The notes under the pieces are model-generated. The model was given only the letters and a program-made list of their open reading frames with translations. It was not told the DNA's origin and searched no databases. The position numbers and the translations under genes are program-made. Below, one piece after another: positions 56,772-64,000 of a DNA stretch of 64,000 nt. The stretch lies in assembly GCA_032052615.1 (NCBI GenBank), contig DAMBWF010000003.1, positions 310,001 through 374,000 on the forward strand, written 5' to 3'. Position 1 is the stretch's first letter. The number at the start of each line of letters is the position of its first letter. This stretch comes from Pseudomonas_T sp032052615 (GTDB lineage: Bacteria > Pseudomonadota > Gammaproteobacteria > Pseudomonadales > Pseudomonadaceae).

Positions 56772-58306
56772 GCGGTTTCGTCGATCCAGCGGTGGTCCAG
56801 GGTGGTGCGCCTGCCTTGGGGAGGCGTGCCCTGGTGGCAATCCAGCTCGCCCACGGCCAGTCCAGCCGCAGCGAGTCGCTCCCGTAGGGTGGGCAGCTCC
56901 CCATCGATCAGACGGGCCGTGTGTTCCCGTTCCGCCCAGATCTGGCTGGACACGCTACCGCGCAGGAGCTGGGCTTGCACTTGCATCGGCCCCAGCGGGG
57001 CAATGTCGAATGCCAGCTCGACGCGCCACAGGGCGTCTTGCCGCTCGCTTTTTCTCGCCTCGCCTTCTTCACGCTGCACCTTGACCTGCAGCGGCACGAT
57101 GTCTTGGTGCTGGCGCATCGGCAACTCCAGTTGCCACGTGGTCACAAGCGTGCCGTCGGGCGTGCTTTGGCTCTGCGCCAGGCTGGCGAGTTGATGGGTC
57201 TGCAAGCGAGAGACCGCCGCGGCGGCGAGCTTCAGTAAGCCTTCGAGATCGCCCTCCTGTTCCATGGTGCCCGCCAGGCGGGCCGGCAAGGGGAAGGTGA
57301 TGCCCTGTTGGCGCAGGCCATTCTGGCCCAGCGCGCCAAGGGCATTGCGCAGAAACGCCGGCATGGACTGAGTGAAGACGGCCGAGACGTTCGCGGATGA
57401 CGGCAGCGAATCGGCGGCCTCCGGCAGGTTCGGCAGTAACTGGGCGATCAGCCGCAGTAGATTGGCCTTGAGGTCTTGAGGCAAGGAGCCGGTCTGGCCG
57501 GCGAGCAGCTTGGCCTCCAGGAGCAGGCCGCTATCGCCCATGGCTTTGGAAAGTTGGCTCGGGTTGCTGAGTGTTTGCACGTCGGGAAGAGCGTCGAGCA
57601 AGTCGTCCAAGGAGGCCTGCATATCGCCGGGCAGGTTGCCGCTCAAGCCTTGCAGCGCCTTGAACAGCGCGTCCAGGGAACCTTGTCGGCTCTGCTGGCC
57701 GCTCAACTGCTGGCTAACCTCCAATTGGTCCAAGTGCAGGCCGAGGGGTATGAGTTGCAGCGACTGGGCGCCCCGTACTTGGGCGGTGAGCAGGCTGCCC
57801 AGCGGTAGCGGCTGGCTGCTTTCCACGGTGATGCGTTGACCGCTCAAGGGACCGCTGAGCAATTGAGCGACGATGCGAAACAGCGCTTTCTGGGTCTGCT
57901 CTTGAACCATTTGCTGGCTGGCCACCACCTTGCCTTGCAGGAGAGAGCCTACCGGCAACTGGTCCAGGTCGAGGCTGTCCAGCGGTTGGCTCGCCCCCTC
58001 TTGCAGCGCCACCGCCAGGCGGGTTTCCGAAAGCGCGATGACGTTCAGGCTGCTGCCGAGGGGAAGAGGGCGCGGGCTGGCGGCTTCCACCGTGGCTTCG
58101 CGGCCATTGTCCAAGGTGAGTTTCAACAGAACCTGGAAGCTCTGCGCGGTTTCCTGCACGGCGACCACTTCCGCCTTGGCGCTCTGGCCTTGGGCGAGCA
58201 GGTGGTCCAGAGGCTGCAGCAGCTTCAAGGCCAGGGCCACCGCCGCGGGGGTGCGATTGGTCGGCGCGCTGGGGGGAAGAGGGCGGGTTCCGCTGATTTC
58301 AGACAT
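56768..58306 (-). CDS. Second FliK-like (hook-length control type) protein
   Basis: The 512-residue protein has a Leu/Gln/Ser-rich helical body. Its C-terminal region (about 370-500) resembles the Flg_hook domain of FliK: LWRVELAFDIAPLGPMQVQAQLLRGSVSSQIWAEREHTARLIDGELPTLRERLAAAGLAVGEL, read in parts. It repeats the fold seen in FliK at 34436-35824 (LDPAELGRLEVRVNLAQDQ...LRDLFSQQGMSQLDV). It is transcribed with the FlhB-fragment gene. Unlike FliK, the N-terminal part is not a Pro/Ser-rich ruler. Whether it is secreted or acts in the cytoplasm is unknown. It diverges from ccmA. Confidence 0.82.
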   Translation of the reverse strand: MSEISGTRPLPPSAPTNRTPAAVALALKLLQPLDHLLAQGQSAKAEVVAVQETAQSFQVLLKLTLDNGREATVEAASPRPLPLGSSLNVIALSETRLAVALQEGASQPLDSLDLDQLPVGSLLQGKVVASQQMVQEQTQKALFRIVAQLLSGPLSGQRITVESSQPLPLGSLLTAQVRGAQSLQLIPLGLHLDQLEVSQQLSGQQSRQGSLDALFKALQGLSGNLPGDMQASLDDLLDALPDVQTLSNPSQLSKAMGDSGLLLEAKLLAGQTGSLPQDLKANLLRLIAQLLPNLPEAADSLPSSANVSAVFTQSMPAFLRNALGALGQNGLRQQGITFPLPARLAGTMEQEGDLEGLLKLAAAAVSRLQTHQLASLAQSQSTPDGTLVTTWQLELPMRQHQDIVPLQVKVQREEGEARKSERQDALWRVELAFDIAPLGPMQVQAQLLRGSVSSQIWAEREHTARLIDGELPTLRERLAAAGLAVGELDCHQGTPPQGRRTTLDHRWIDETA

Positions 58307-58358
58307 TACCGGCTACAACCTGTCGAGAATGCCCGCTTCGGGGTCGGGACATGCCATG

Positions 58359-58364
58359 TATAAT
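58359..58364 (+). promoter_or_regulatory. Possible -10 box of the ccm operon promoter
   Basis: A perfect TATAAT lies 140 bases before the ccmA start in the divergent gap (58307-58504). The -35 position has only a weak match (TTCGGG at 58337-58342, 16 bases upstream). No other promoter for ccm was seen. Confidence 0.4.
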
Positions 58365-58504
58365 GCCGCCCCGTTCCGGGCGACCGCATCGACCTGTCCA
58401 GTATAGCGGCTGTCGTCCCCCTGACTTGAATGCATGAGCGCCGCCGTCCCGGCCGATCCTGGCCTCGGTCGCGCCGCTCATCGCCTCCGTTGGATAGCCA
58501 TGTC

Positions 58505-59134
58505 GTGAACGCTCCCTTTCTCGAAACCCTGGACCTCGCCTGCGAGCGCGACTGGCGCTTGTTGTTCGAGCGGCTGAACATCCGCCTGGAGGCGGGTGAA
58601 ATGCTCCAGGTGAGCGGGCCGAACGGCAGCGGCAAGACCAGTCTGTTGCGCCTGTTGGCCGGGTTGATGCAGCCGAGTGTCGGTGAGGTCCGCCTGCATG
58701 GCCAGGCGGTGCGCCGTGCCACGGTGGCCAACGAATTGGTGTGGATCGGCCATGCGGCGGGGATCAAGGGCCTGCTCAGCGCCGAGGAAAACCTCGCCTG
58801 GTTGTGCGCATTGCATCGGCCCGCCGAACGCGAGGCCATCTGGGCAGCGCTCGCCGAGGTCGGCCTGCGCGGTTTCGAGGACGTCCCCTGCCATACCCTG
58901 TCGGCCGGCCAGCAACGCCGCGTGGCGCTGGCCCGGCTGTACCTGGATACGCCTCCCTTGTGGATACTCGACGAGCCCTTTACCGCCCTTGATCGCCATG
59001 GCGTTGCACAGCTGGAGCGGCATTTGATCCGCCATTGCGAACGCGGCGGGTTGGTGGTGCTGACCACCCATCACTCCCTGACGGAGCGCCCCGCCACTTA
59101 TCGCGAGCTTGATCTAGGGCAGCGTGCCGCATGA
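58505..59134 (+). CDS. ccmA: Heme exporter ATP-binding protein CcmA
   Basis: CcmA is the ATPase of the CcmABCD complex, which releases holo-CcmE after heme attachment. The 209-residue protein starts with GTG (VNAPFLETLDLACERDWRLLFERL). It has Walker A GPNGSGKTSLLRLL, the signature LSAGQQRRVALARLYL and Walker B WILDEPFTALD. An in-frame ATG at 58430 would add an Arg-rich leader not expected in the family. It overlaps ccmB by 4 bases (ATGA). Confidence 0.95.
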   Translation: MNAPFLETLDLACERDWRLLFERLNIRLEAGEMLQVSGPNGSGKTSLLRLLAGLMQPSVGEVRLHGQAVRRATVANELVWIGHAAGIKGLLSAEENLAWLCALHRPAEREAIWAALAEVGLRGFEDVPCHTLSAGQQRRVALARLYLDTPPLWILDEPFTALDRHGVAQLERHLIRHCERGGLVVLTTHHSLTERPATYRELDLGQRAA

Positions 59135-59802
59135 ACGGCCCCTTTATGCTGCTGATCGCCCGCGAGGCCCGGTTACTGTGCCGGCGGCCGGCGGAGGTGA
59201 TCAACCCGCTGGTGTTCTTCGCCATCGTCGTCGCGCTGTTTCCCCTGGCGGTCGGCCCGGAGACCCAGCAATTGCAGAACCTGTCGCCGGGGTTGGTGTG
59301 GGTCGCGGCGCTGCTGGCGGTGCTGCTGTCGCTGGATGGCATGTTCCGCAGCGACTTCGAGGACGGCTCGCTGGAACAGTGGGTCGTTTCGCCGCACCCC
59401 CTGCCGCTTCTGGTGCTGGCCAAGGTACTGGCACACTGGCTGTTTTCCGGTCTGGCGCTGGTAGTGGTGGCGCCATTGCTGGCGCTGATGCTGGGGCTTC
59501 CGGCGCGCTGCCTGCCAGTGCTGCTGCTGTCGCTGTTGCTCGGCACCCTGACCCTAAGCCTACTGGGCGCGGTGGGCGCGGCGCTGACCGTCGGACTGAA
59601 GCGGGGCGGCCTGTTGCTGGCCCTGCTGATCCTGCCGCTGTACATCCCGGTGCTGATCCTTGGCAGCGGGGCGCTACAGGCGGCATTGCAGGGAATGCCG
59701 AGCGTTGGCCATCTGCTGTGGCTGGCCAGCCTCACCGCTCTCGCGGTGACCCTGACACCCTTTGCGATAGCCGCCGGCCTGGCCATCAGCGTCGGCGAAT
59801 GA
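59131..59802 (+). CDS. ccmB: Heme exporter membrane protein CcmB
   Basis: CcmB is the six-helix membrane partner of CcmA. The 223-residue protein has regularly spaced hydrophobic segments. It contains the family stretch NPLVFFAIVVALFPLAVGPE, LVWVAALLAVLLSLDGMFRSDFEDGSLEQ (in parts) and LILPLYIPVLILGSGAL. ccmC follows after 19 bases. Confidence 0.95.
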   Translation: MNGPFMLLIAREARLLCRRPAEVINPLVFFAIVVALFPLAVGPETQQLQNLSPGLVWVAALLAVLLSLDGMFRSDFEDGSLEQWVVSPHPLPLLVLAKVLAHWLFSGLALVVVAPLLALMLGLPARCLPVLLLSLLLGTLTLSLLGAVGAALTVGLKRGGLLLALLILPLYIPVLILGSGALQAALQGMPSVGHLLWLASLTALAVTLTPFAIAAGLAISVGE

Positions 59803-59821
59803 TAACGACCGGATCGACCCG

Positions 59822-60577
59822 ATGAATTGGACGTGGTTTCACAAGCTGGGTTCGCCCAAATGGTTCTACGAGATCAGCGGACGCTGGCTGCCAGGCCTTG
59901 CCTGGGCGGCGGCCTTGCTGATCGTCGTGGGCACTGTCTGGGGCCTGGCCTTCGCGCCGCCCGACTACCAGCAGGGCAACAGCTTCCGGATCATCTATAT
60001 CCACGTCCCCTCGGCGATCCTGGCCCAATCCATTTACGTCATGCTGGCGGTGGCCGGCGTGGTCGGGCTGGTCTGGCGAATGAAGCTGGCCGATGTCGCC
60101 CTGCAGCAGGCCGCGCCCATCGGCGCCTGGATGACTTTCATCGCGCTGCTCACCGGCGCGGTGTGGGGGCGACCCACCTGGGGTGCCTGGTGGGTCTGGG
60201 ACGCGCGGCTCACTTCCATGCTGATCCTGCTGTTCCTGTACTTCGGCGTGATCGCCCTGGGTCAGGCCATTAGCAACCGCGACAGTTCGGCCAAGGCCTG
60301 CGCGGTGCTGGCGGTGGTCGGCGTGATCAATATCCCGATCATCAAGTATTCGGTGGAGTGGTGGAATACCCTGCACCAGCCGGCCACCTTCAAGATCACC
60401 GAAAAACCGGCGATGCCGGTGGAGATGTGGCTACCGCTGCTGGTGATGGTGCTGGGGTTCTACTGTTTTTTCGCCGCCGTGTTGCTGGCGCGGATGCGCC
60501 TGGAAGTGCTGCGCCGGGAAGCGCGCAGCAGTTGGGTCAAGGCCGAGGTGAGAGCCCGGGTGGAGGACATGCGATGA
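59822..60577 (+). CDS. ccmC: Heme handling membrane protein CcmC
   Basis: CcmC presents heme to CcmE. The 251-residue protein has six membrane helices and the tryptophan-rich heme-binding loop GRPTWGAWWVWDARLTSML. Flanking conserved histidines lie in IIYIHVPSAI and VEWWNTLHQPAT. It overlaps ccmD by 4 bases. Confidence 0.96.
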   Translation: MNWTWFHKLGSPKWFYEISGRWLPGLAWAAALLIVVGTVWGLAFAPPDYQQGNSFRIIYIHVPSAILAQSIYVMLAVAGVVGLVWRMKLADVALQQAAPIGAWMTFIALLTGAVWGRPTWGAWWVWDARLTSMLILLFLYFGVIALGQAISNRDSSAKACAVLAVVGVINIPIIKYSVEWWNTLHQPATFKITEKPAMPVEMWLPLLVMVLGFYCFFAAVLLARMRLEVLRREARSSWVKAEVRARVEDMR

Positions 60578-60750
60578 GTTTTTCCTCCTTCTCCGAGTTT
60601 CTCGCCATGGGCCACCATGGCCTGTACGTCTGGTCCGCCTACGGCATCACCGCCGTGGTGCTGGTCGTCAACGCCGTCCTGCCGGTGCTGGCGCGACGGC
60701 GTTACCTGCAAGACGAGGCGCGCCGCCTGCGCCGGGAGAACACACCGTGA
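60574..60750 (+). CDS. ccmD: Heme exporter accessory protein CcmD
   Basis: The 58-residue protein has one membrane helix (about 18-38, VWSAYGITAVVLVVNAVLPVL) followed by a basic cytoplasmic tail (ARRRYLQDEARRLRREN). It stabilises the CcmABC-CcmE complex in the family. It starts at the ATG overlapping the ccmC stop and overlaps ccmE by 4 bases. Confidence 0.92.
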   Translation: MSFSSFSEFLAMGHHGLYVWSAYGITAVVLVVNAVLPVLARRRYLQDEARRLRRENTP

Positions 60751-61196
60751 ACGCCGTCCGCAAGAAACGCCTGTACATTGTCCTTGGCATCCTCGCCGGG
60801 GTCGGCATCGCCGTGGCGCTGGCGCTGTCCGCGTTGCAGCAAAACATCAACCTGTTCTATACGCCGAGCCAGATCGCCAACGGCGAGGCGCCGGTCGATA
60901 CGCGCATCCGCGCGGGCGGCATGGTGGAGAAGGGCTCGCTGACGCGCTCGGCGGACTCTCTGGACGTGCAGTTCGTGGTCACCGACTTCACCCGGGAAGT
61001 GACCATCCGCTACCGTGGCATCCTGCCCGACCTGTTCCGCGAGGGGCAGGGCATCGTCGCGCTGGGCAAGCTGGGAAGCGACGGCGTGCTGGTGGCCGAT
61101 GAGGTACTGGCCAAGCACGACGAGAACTACATGCCGCCGGAAGTCACCAAGGCGCTCAAGGACAGCGGCCGCCTGCCGCCGACGAAGGAGGGCTGA
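60747..61196 (+). CDS. ccmE: Heme chaperone CcmE
   Basis: CcmE carries heme covalently bound to a histidine. The 149-residue protein has an N-terminal membrane anchor (about 7-27) and a periplasmic OB-fold. The heme-binding His is at residue 124 in VLAKHDENYMPPE, with the conserved Tyr at 128. VDTRIRAGGMVEKGS is a typical family stretch. ccmF starts one base after the stop. Confidence 0.96.
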   Translation: MNAVRKKRLYIVLGILAGVGIAVALALSALQQNINLFYTPSQIANGEAPVDTRIRAGGMVEKGSLTRSADSLDVQFVVTDFTREVTIRYRGILPDLFREGQGIVALGKLGSDGVLVADEVLAKHDENYMPPEVTKALKDSGRLPPTKEG

Positions 61197-61197
61197 C

Positions 61198-63165
61198 ATG
61201 ATTCCCGAACTGGGCCACTTGGCTCTGATCCTTGCCCTTTGCTTCGCCGGGGTCCAGGCCAGTCTGCCGCTGATCGGCGCCTGGCGGGGCGACCGCCAGT
61301 GGATGGGCCTGGCGCAACCCGCCGCCTGGGCGCAGTTCACCTTCCTGGTCTTCGCCTTCGCCTGCCTGGCCCACGCCTTCGTCACGGACGATTTTTCCGT
61401 GAGCTACGTGGCGAGCAACTCCAACAGCGCGTTGCCTTGGTACTACAAGCTCAGCGCGGTCTGGGGCGCCCATGAGGGCTCGTTGCTGCTGTGGGCCTTG
61501 ATCCTCGGCGGCTGGACCTTCGCCGTCTCGATTTTCTCGCGGCAACTGCCCGAGGCCATGCTGGCGCGAGTGCTGGCGGTGATGGGCATGATCAGCGTCG
61601 GCTTCCTGCTGTTTCTCATCATTACTTCCAACCCCTTCGGCCGCCTGCTGCCCCAGACCCCGGTGGACGGCAACGACCTCAACCCATTGCTGCAGGACAT
61701 CGGCCTGATCGTCCACCCGCCGATGCTGTACATGGGCTACGTGGGGTTCTCCGTGGCCTTCGCCTTCGCCATCGCCGCGCTGCTGGGCGGCCGCCTCGAC
61801 GCCGCCTGGGCGCGTTGGTCGCGGCCCTGGACCCTGGTGGCCTGGGGCTTTCTCGGGGTCGGCATCGTGCTTGGCTCCTGGTGGGCCTACTACGAGCTGG
61901 GCTGGGGCGGCTGGTGGTTCTGGGACCCGGTGGAGAACGCTTCCTTCATGCCTTGGCTGGTGGGCACCGCGTTGATCCACTCCCTGGCGGTCACCGAGAA
62001 GCGCGGCGTGTTCAAGAGCTGGACGGTGCTGCTGGCCATCGCCGCGTTTTCCCTGAGTTTGCTGGGGACCTTCCTGGTGCGTTCCGGCGTACTCACCTCG
62101 GTGCATGCCTTCGCCTCGGACCCCGCGCGCGGGGTGTTCATCCTGGCGTTCCTGCTGGTGGTCGTGGGCGGCTCCCTGACTCTTTTCGCCATTCGCGCGC
62201 CGGTGGTGAAGAGCCAGGTGGGGTTCGCCCCGTGGTCGCGGGAAACCCTGCTGCTGGTGAACAACCTAGTGTTGGTGGTGGCGGCCTCGATGATCCTGTT
62301 GGGCACCTTGTACCCGCTGATCCTCGATGCGTTGAGCGGCGCCAAGCTGTCGGTGGGGCCGCCGTACTTCAACGCGCTGTTCCTGCCGCTGATGGCGGTG
62401 CTGATGGTGGTGCTGGCCATCGGCGTGCTGGTGCGCTGGAAGGATACCCCCCTCAAATGGCTGGCTGGCATGCTCATGCCGGTACTGGTGGGCAGTGTGG
62501 TCCTCGGCCTGCTGGGCGCCTTCATGCTGGGGGATTTCCACTGGGCGGTATTGGCGGTCTGCCTGCTCTGCGCCTGGGTGGTGCTGGCCGGCGTGCGCGA
62601 CCTGCTGGACAAGACCCGCCATAAGGGGCTTGTGGCCGGCCTGCGTGGCTTGGGTCGCAGCTATTGGGGCATGCAACTGGCCCACGCCGGCATCGCCGTC
62701 TGCGCCCTGGGCATCGTACTGTCGAGCCAGTACAGCGCCGAGCGCGACCTGCGCATGGCTCCGGGCGAGTCGGTGGAGCTGGCGGGCTACCGCTTCGTCT
62801 TCGAGGGCGCGCGGCACCATACCGGTCCGAACTACACCTCGGATCGGGGAACGGTCCGAGTCTTCGAGGGCGACCGGGAAGTCGCCTCGCTGCACCCGGA
62901 GAAGCGCCTGTACAGCGTCCAGCGCTCCATGATGACCGAGGCCGGCATCGACGCCGGTTTCACCCGGGACCTCTACGTGGCCCTGGGCGAGCCGCTGGAG
63001 AGCGGCGCCTGGGCGGTTCGCGTGCACGTGAAGCCCTATGTGCGCTGGATCTGGATCGGCGGCCTGCTGATGAGCGGGGGCGGCCTGCTGGCCGTACTCG
63101 ACCGTCGCTACCGGATGCGCATCCGGACCCGTGTGCGCGAGACCCTGGGGCTGGCGAACGCCTGA
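61198..63165 (+). CDS. ccmF: Cytochrome c heme lyase subunit CcmF
   Basis: CcmF reduces and attaches heme to apocytochrome c with CcmH. The 655-residue protein has about fifteen membrane segments and the WWD heme-handling motif GWGGWWFWDPVENASFMPWL. Conserved His residues lie in DIGLIVHPPMLYMGY and TALIHSLAVTEKRG. The periplasmic domain is near the C-terminus (about 535-620). The start at 61198 (MIPELGHLALIL) is the only one giving a normal N-terminus. Confidence 0.96.
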   Translation: MIPELGHLALILALCFAGVQASLPLIGAWRGDRQWMGLAQPAAWAQFTFLVFAFACLAHAFVTDDFSVSYVASNSNSALPWYYKLSAVWGAHEGSLLLWALILGGWTFAVSIFSRQLPEAMLARVLAVMGMISVGFLLFLIITSNPFGRLLPQTPVDGNDLNPLLQDIGLIVHPPMLYMGYVGFSVAFAFAIAALLGGRLDAAWARWSRPWTLVAWGFLGVGIVLGSWWAYYELGWGGWWFWDPVENASFMPWLVGTALIHSLAVTEKRGVFKSWTVLLAIAAFSLSLLGTFLVRSGVLTSVHAFASDPARGVFILAFLLVVVGGSLTLFAIRAPVVKSQVGFAPWSRETLLLVNNLVLVVAASMILLGTLYPLILDALSGAKLSVGPPYFNALFLPLMAVLMVVLAIGVLVRWKDTPLKWLAGMLMPVLVGSVVLGLLGAFMLGDFHWAVLAVCLLCAWVVLAGVRDLLDKTRHKGLVAGLRGLGRSYWGMQLAHAGIAVCALGIVLSSQYSAERDLRMAPGESVELAGYRFVFEGARHHTGPNYTSDRGTVRVFEGDREVASLHPEKRLYSVQRSMMTEAGIDAGFTRDLYVALGEPLESGAWAVRVHVKPYVRWIWIGGLLMSGGGLLAVLDRRYRMRIRTRVRETLGLANA

Positions 63166-63192
63166 CCCCGATCACTTGGGCGGAGATGGCCT

Positions 63193-63720
63193 TTGAGACG
63201 TTTGATCCTGTTGCTGCCGCTGGCGCTCTTCCTGGGAGTCGCCGTGTTCCTCTATCGCGGCCTGTTCCTCGATCCCGCCGAATTGCCCTCGGCGCTGATC
63301 GGCAAGCCGATGCCGGCGTTCTCCCTGCCCTCGGTGGACGAGCCGGGCCGCACCTTCACCGCGGCGGACCTGAAAGGCCCGGCCCTGGTGAACGTCTGGG
63401 CCACTTGGTGCGTGGCCTGCAAGGCGGAACACCCGGTGCTGAACGCACTGTCCAGCCGTGGAGTGACCCTCTATGGCATCAATTACAAGGACGACACGGC
63501 CGCCGCGCAGAAGTGGCTGAAGGAGTTCCACAATCCTTATCGCCTCAATGTCAGCGACGCCCAGGGCAGCCTCGGCCTCGACCTGGGAGTCTATGGCGCA
63601 CCGGAAACCTTCCTCATCGACAAGCAGGGGGTGATCCGGCACAAGTACGTCGGCGTGATCGACGAGCGCGTCTGGCGCGAGCAGATCGCCGCCCTCTACC
63701 AAGGGTTGGTGGACGAATGA
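63193..63720 (+). CDS. ccmG: Thiol:disulfide interchange protein CcmG (DsbE)
   Basis: CcmG keeps the apocytochrome CXXCH cysteines reduced. The 175-residue protein starts with TTG after a GGAG ribosome site. It has an N-terminal membrane anchor (about 3-20, RLILLLPLALFLGVAVFLY) and a thioredoxin fold with the active site WATWCVACKAEHP. It also has NYKDDTAAAQKWL and YGAPETFLIDKQGVI with the conserved cis-Pro. It overlaps ccmH by 4 bases. Confidence 0.95.
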   Translation: MRRLILLLPLALFLGVAVFLYRGLFLDPAELPSALIGKPMPAFSLPSVDEPGRTFTAADLKGPALVNVWATWCVACKAEHPVLNALSSRGVTLYGINYKDDTAAAQKWLKEFHNPYRLNVSDAQGSLGLDLGVYGAPETFLIDKQGVIRHKYVGVIDERVWREQIAALYQGLVDE

Positions 63721-64000
63721 GACGCCTGCTGTTCGTCATATTGCTGGGGCTCGGGTTGGTCGGTGTCGCCCGGGCCGCCATCGACACCTACACCTTCGCC
63801 AGCGATGCGGAGCGCGAGCGCTTCCACGACTTGACCAAGGAACTGCGCTGCCCGAAGTGCCAGAACCAGGACATCGCCGACTCCAATTCGCCGATCGCCG
63901 CCGACCTGCGCCGGGAAATCCACCGCATGCTCCAGGAAGGCCAGAGCGACCAGCAGATCGTCGACTACCTGGTGGCCCGCTACGGCGATTTCGTTCGCTA
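63717..64000 (+). CDS. ccmH: Cytochrome c maturation protein CcmH (5' part, cut by window end)
   Basis: The visible 94 residues start MRRLLFVILLGLGLVGVARA, a signal peptide. They continue with the CcmH redox motif LRCPKCQNQDIADSNSPIAADLRREI, the hallmark of the family. CcmH (CcmL) relays electrons to apocytochrome c within the CcmFH lyase. Its C-terminal membrane helix lies beyond the window. The ATG overlaps the ccmG stop. Confidence 0.94.
   Translation, partial: MRRLLFVILLGLGLVGVARAAIDTYTFASDAERERFHDLTKELRCPKCQNQDIADSNSPIAADLRREIHRMLQEGQSDQQIVDYLVARYGDFVR

Noticed and set aside
1..64000. CRISPR arrays, rRNA or tRNA genes
   Set aside because: No regularly spaced direct repeats or recognisable structural RNA sequences were noticed by reading; a covariance-model search was not possible here.

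Overview
The window is a contiguous piece of a high-GC gammaproteobacterial chromosome. Gene order (flgJKL, flagellin and its glycosylation genes, flaG-fliDST, fleQ-fleSR, fliEFGHIJ, fliKLMNOPQR-flhB, flhAF-fleN-fliA, cheYZAB, motCD, parC/parP-like genes, cheW, ccmABCDEFGH) and the presence of FleQ, FleS, FleR, FleN and FlhF point to the genus Pseudomonas. No rRNA, tRNA, CRISPR array or insertion sequence was seen, and no gap between genes exceeds about 250 bases.

Layout. (1) 1-3582: end of flgJ, then flgK and flgL. (2) 3583-16932: an accessory flagellin-glycosylation island. It holds rfbF-rfbG-rfbH (CDP-glucose to a CDP-4-keto-3,6-dideoxyhexose intermediate), a putative C-methyltransferase, a thiamine-diphosphate enzyme, an FkbM methyltransferase, a NeuB-like PEP-condensing synthase, an extended SDR and a 1206-residue multi-module glycosyltransferase. 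Two sigma-54-type promoters (3638-3653 and 13255-13270) appear to place it in the flagellar hierarchy. (3) 16933-21471: fliC with tandem sigma-28-type promoters, flaG, fliD, fliS, fliT. (4) 21472-25842: the regulators fleQ, fleS, fleR. (5) 25843-41487: basal body, export apparatus and C-ring genes, interrupted after fliJ by an HsbA-HsbR-HptB signalling trio. (6) 41532-42053, reverse strand: a periplasmic Cu/Zn superoxide dismutase inserted between flhB and flhA. (7) 42236-56429: flhA, flhF, fleN, fliA, the core chemotaxis genes, the second stator pair motCD and polar chemoreceptor-array partition genes. (8) 56433-58306, reverse strand: a second FliK-like protein paired with a stand-alone FlhB C-terminal domain. 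(9) 58505-64000: cytochrome c maturation operon ccmABCDEFGH, with ccmH cut by the window end.

How it works together. FleQ with RpoN should drive fleSR, fliE, fliK, flhA and, if the sites are real, fliD and the glycosylation genes. FleS/FleR form the next tier. FliA, restrained elsewhere by FlgM, drives fliC and fliS-fliT. FlhF and FleN set the place and number of polar flagella, and the Che/Par genes build and position the chemosensory array.

The least explained part is the island. It combines a CDP-3,6-dideoxy-4-ketosugar backbone with three possible carbon-carbon bond-forming enzymes (C-methyltransferase, ThDP carboligase, PEP aldol synthase), but has no E3-type reductase and no CMP-sugar synthetase. 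This suggests an unusual branched or chain-extended sugar on flagellin. That conclusion is inference from gene content.
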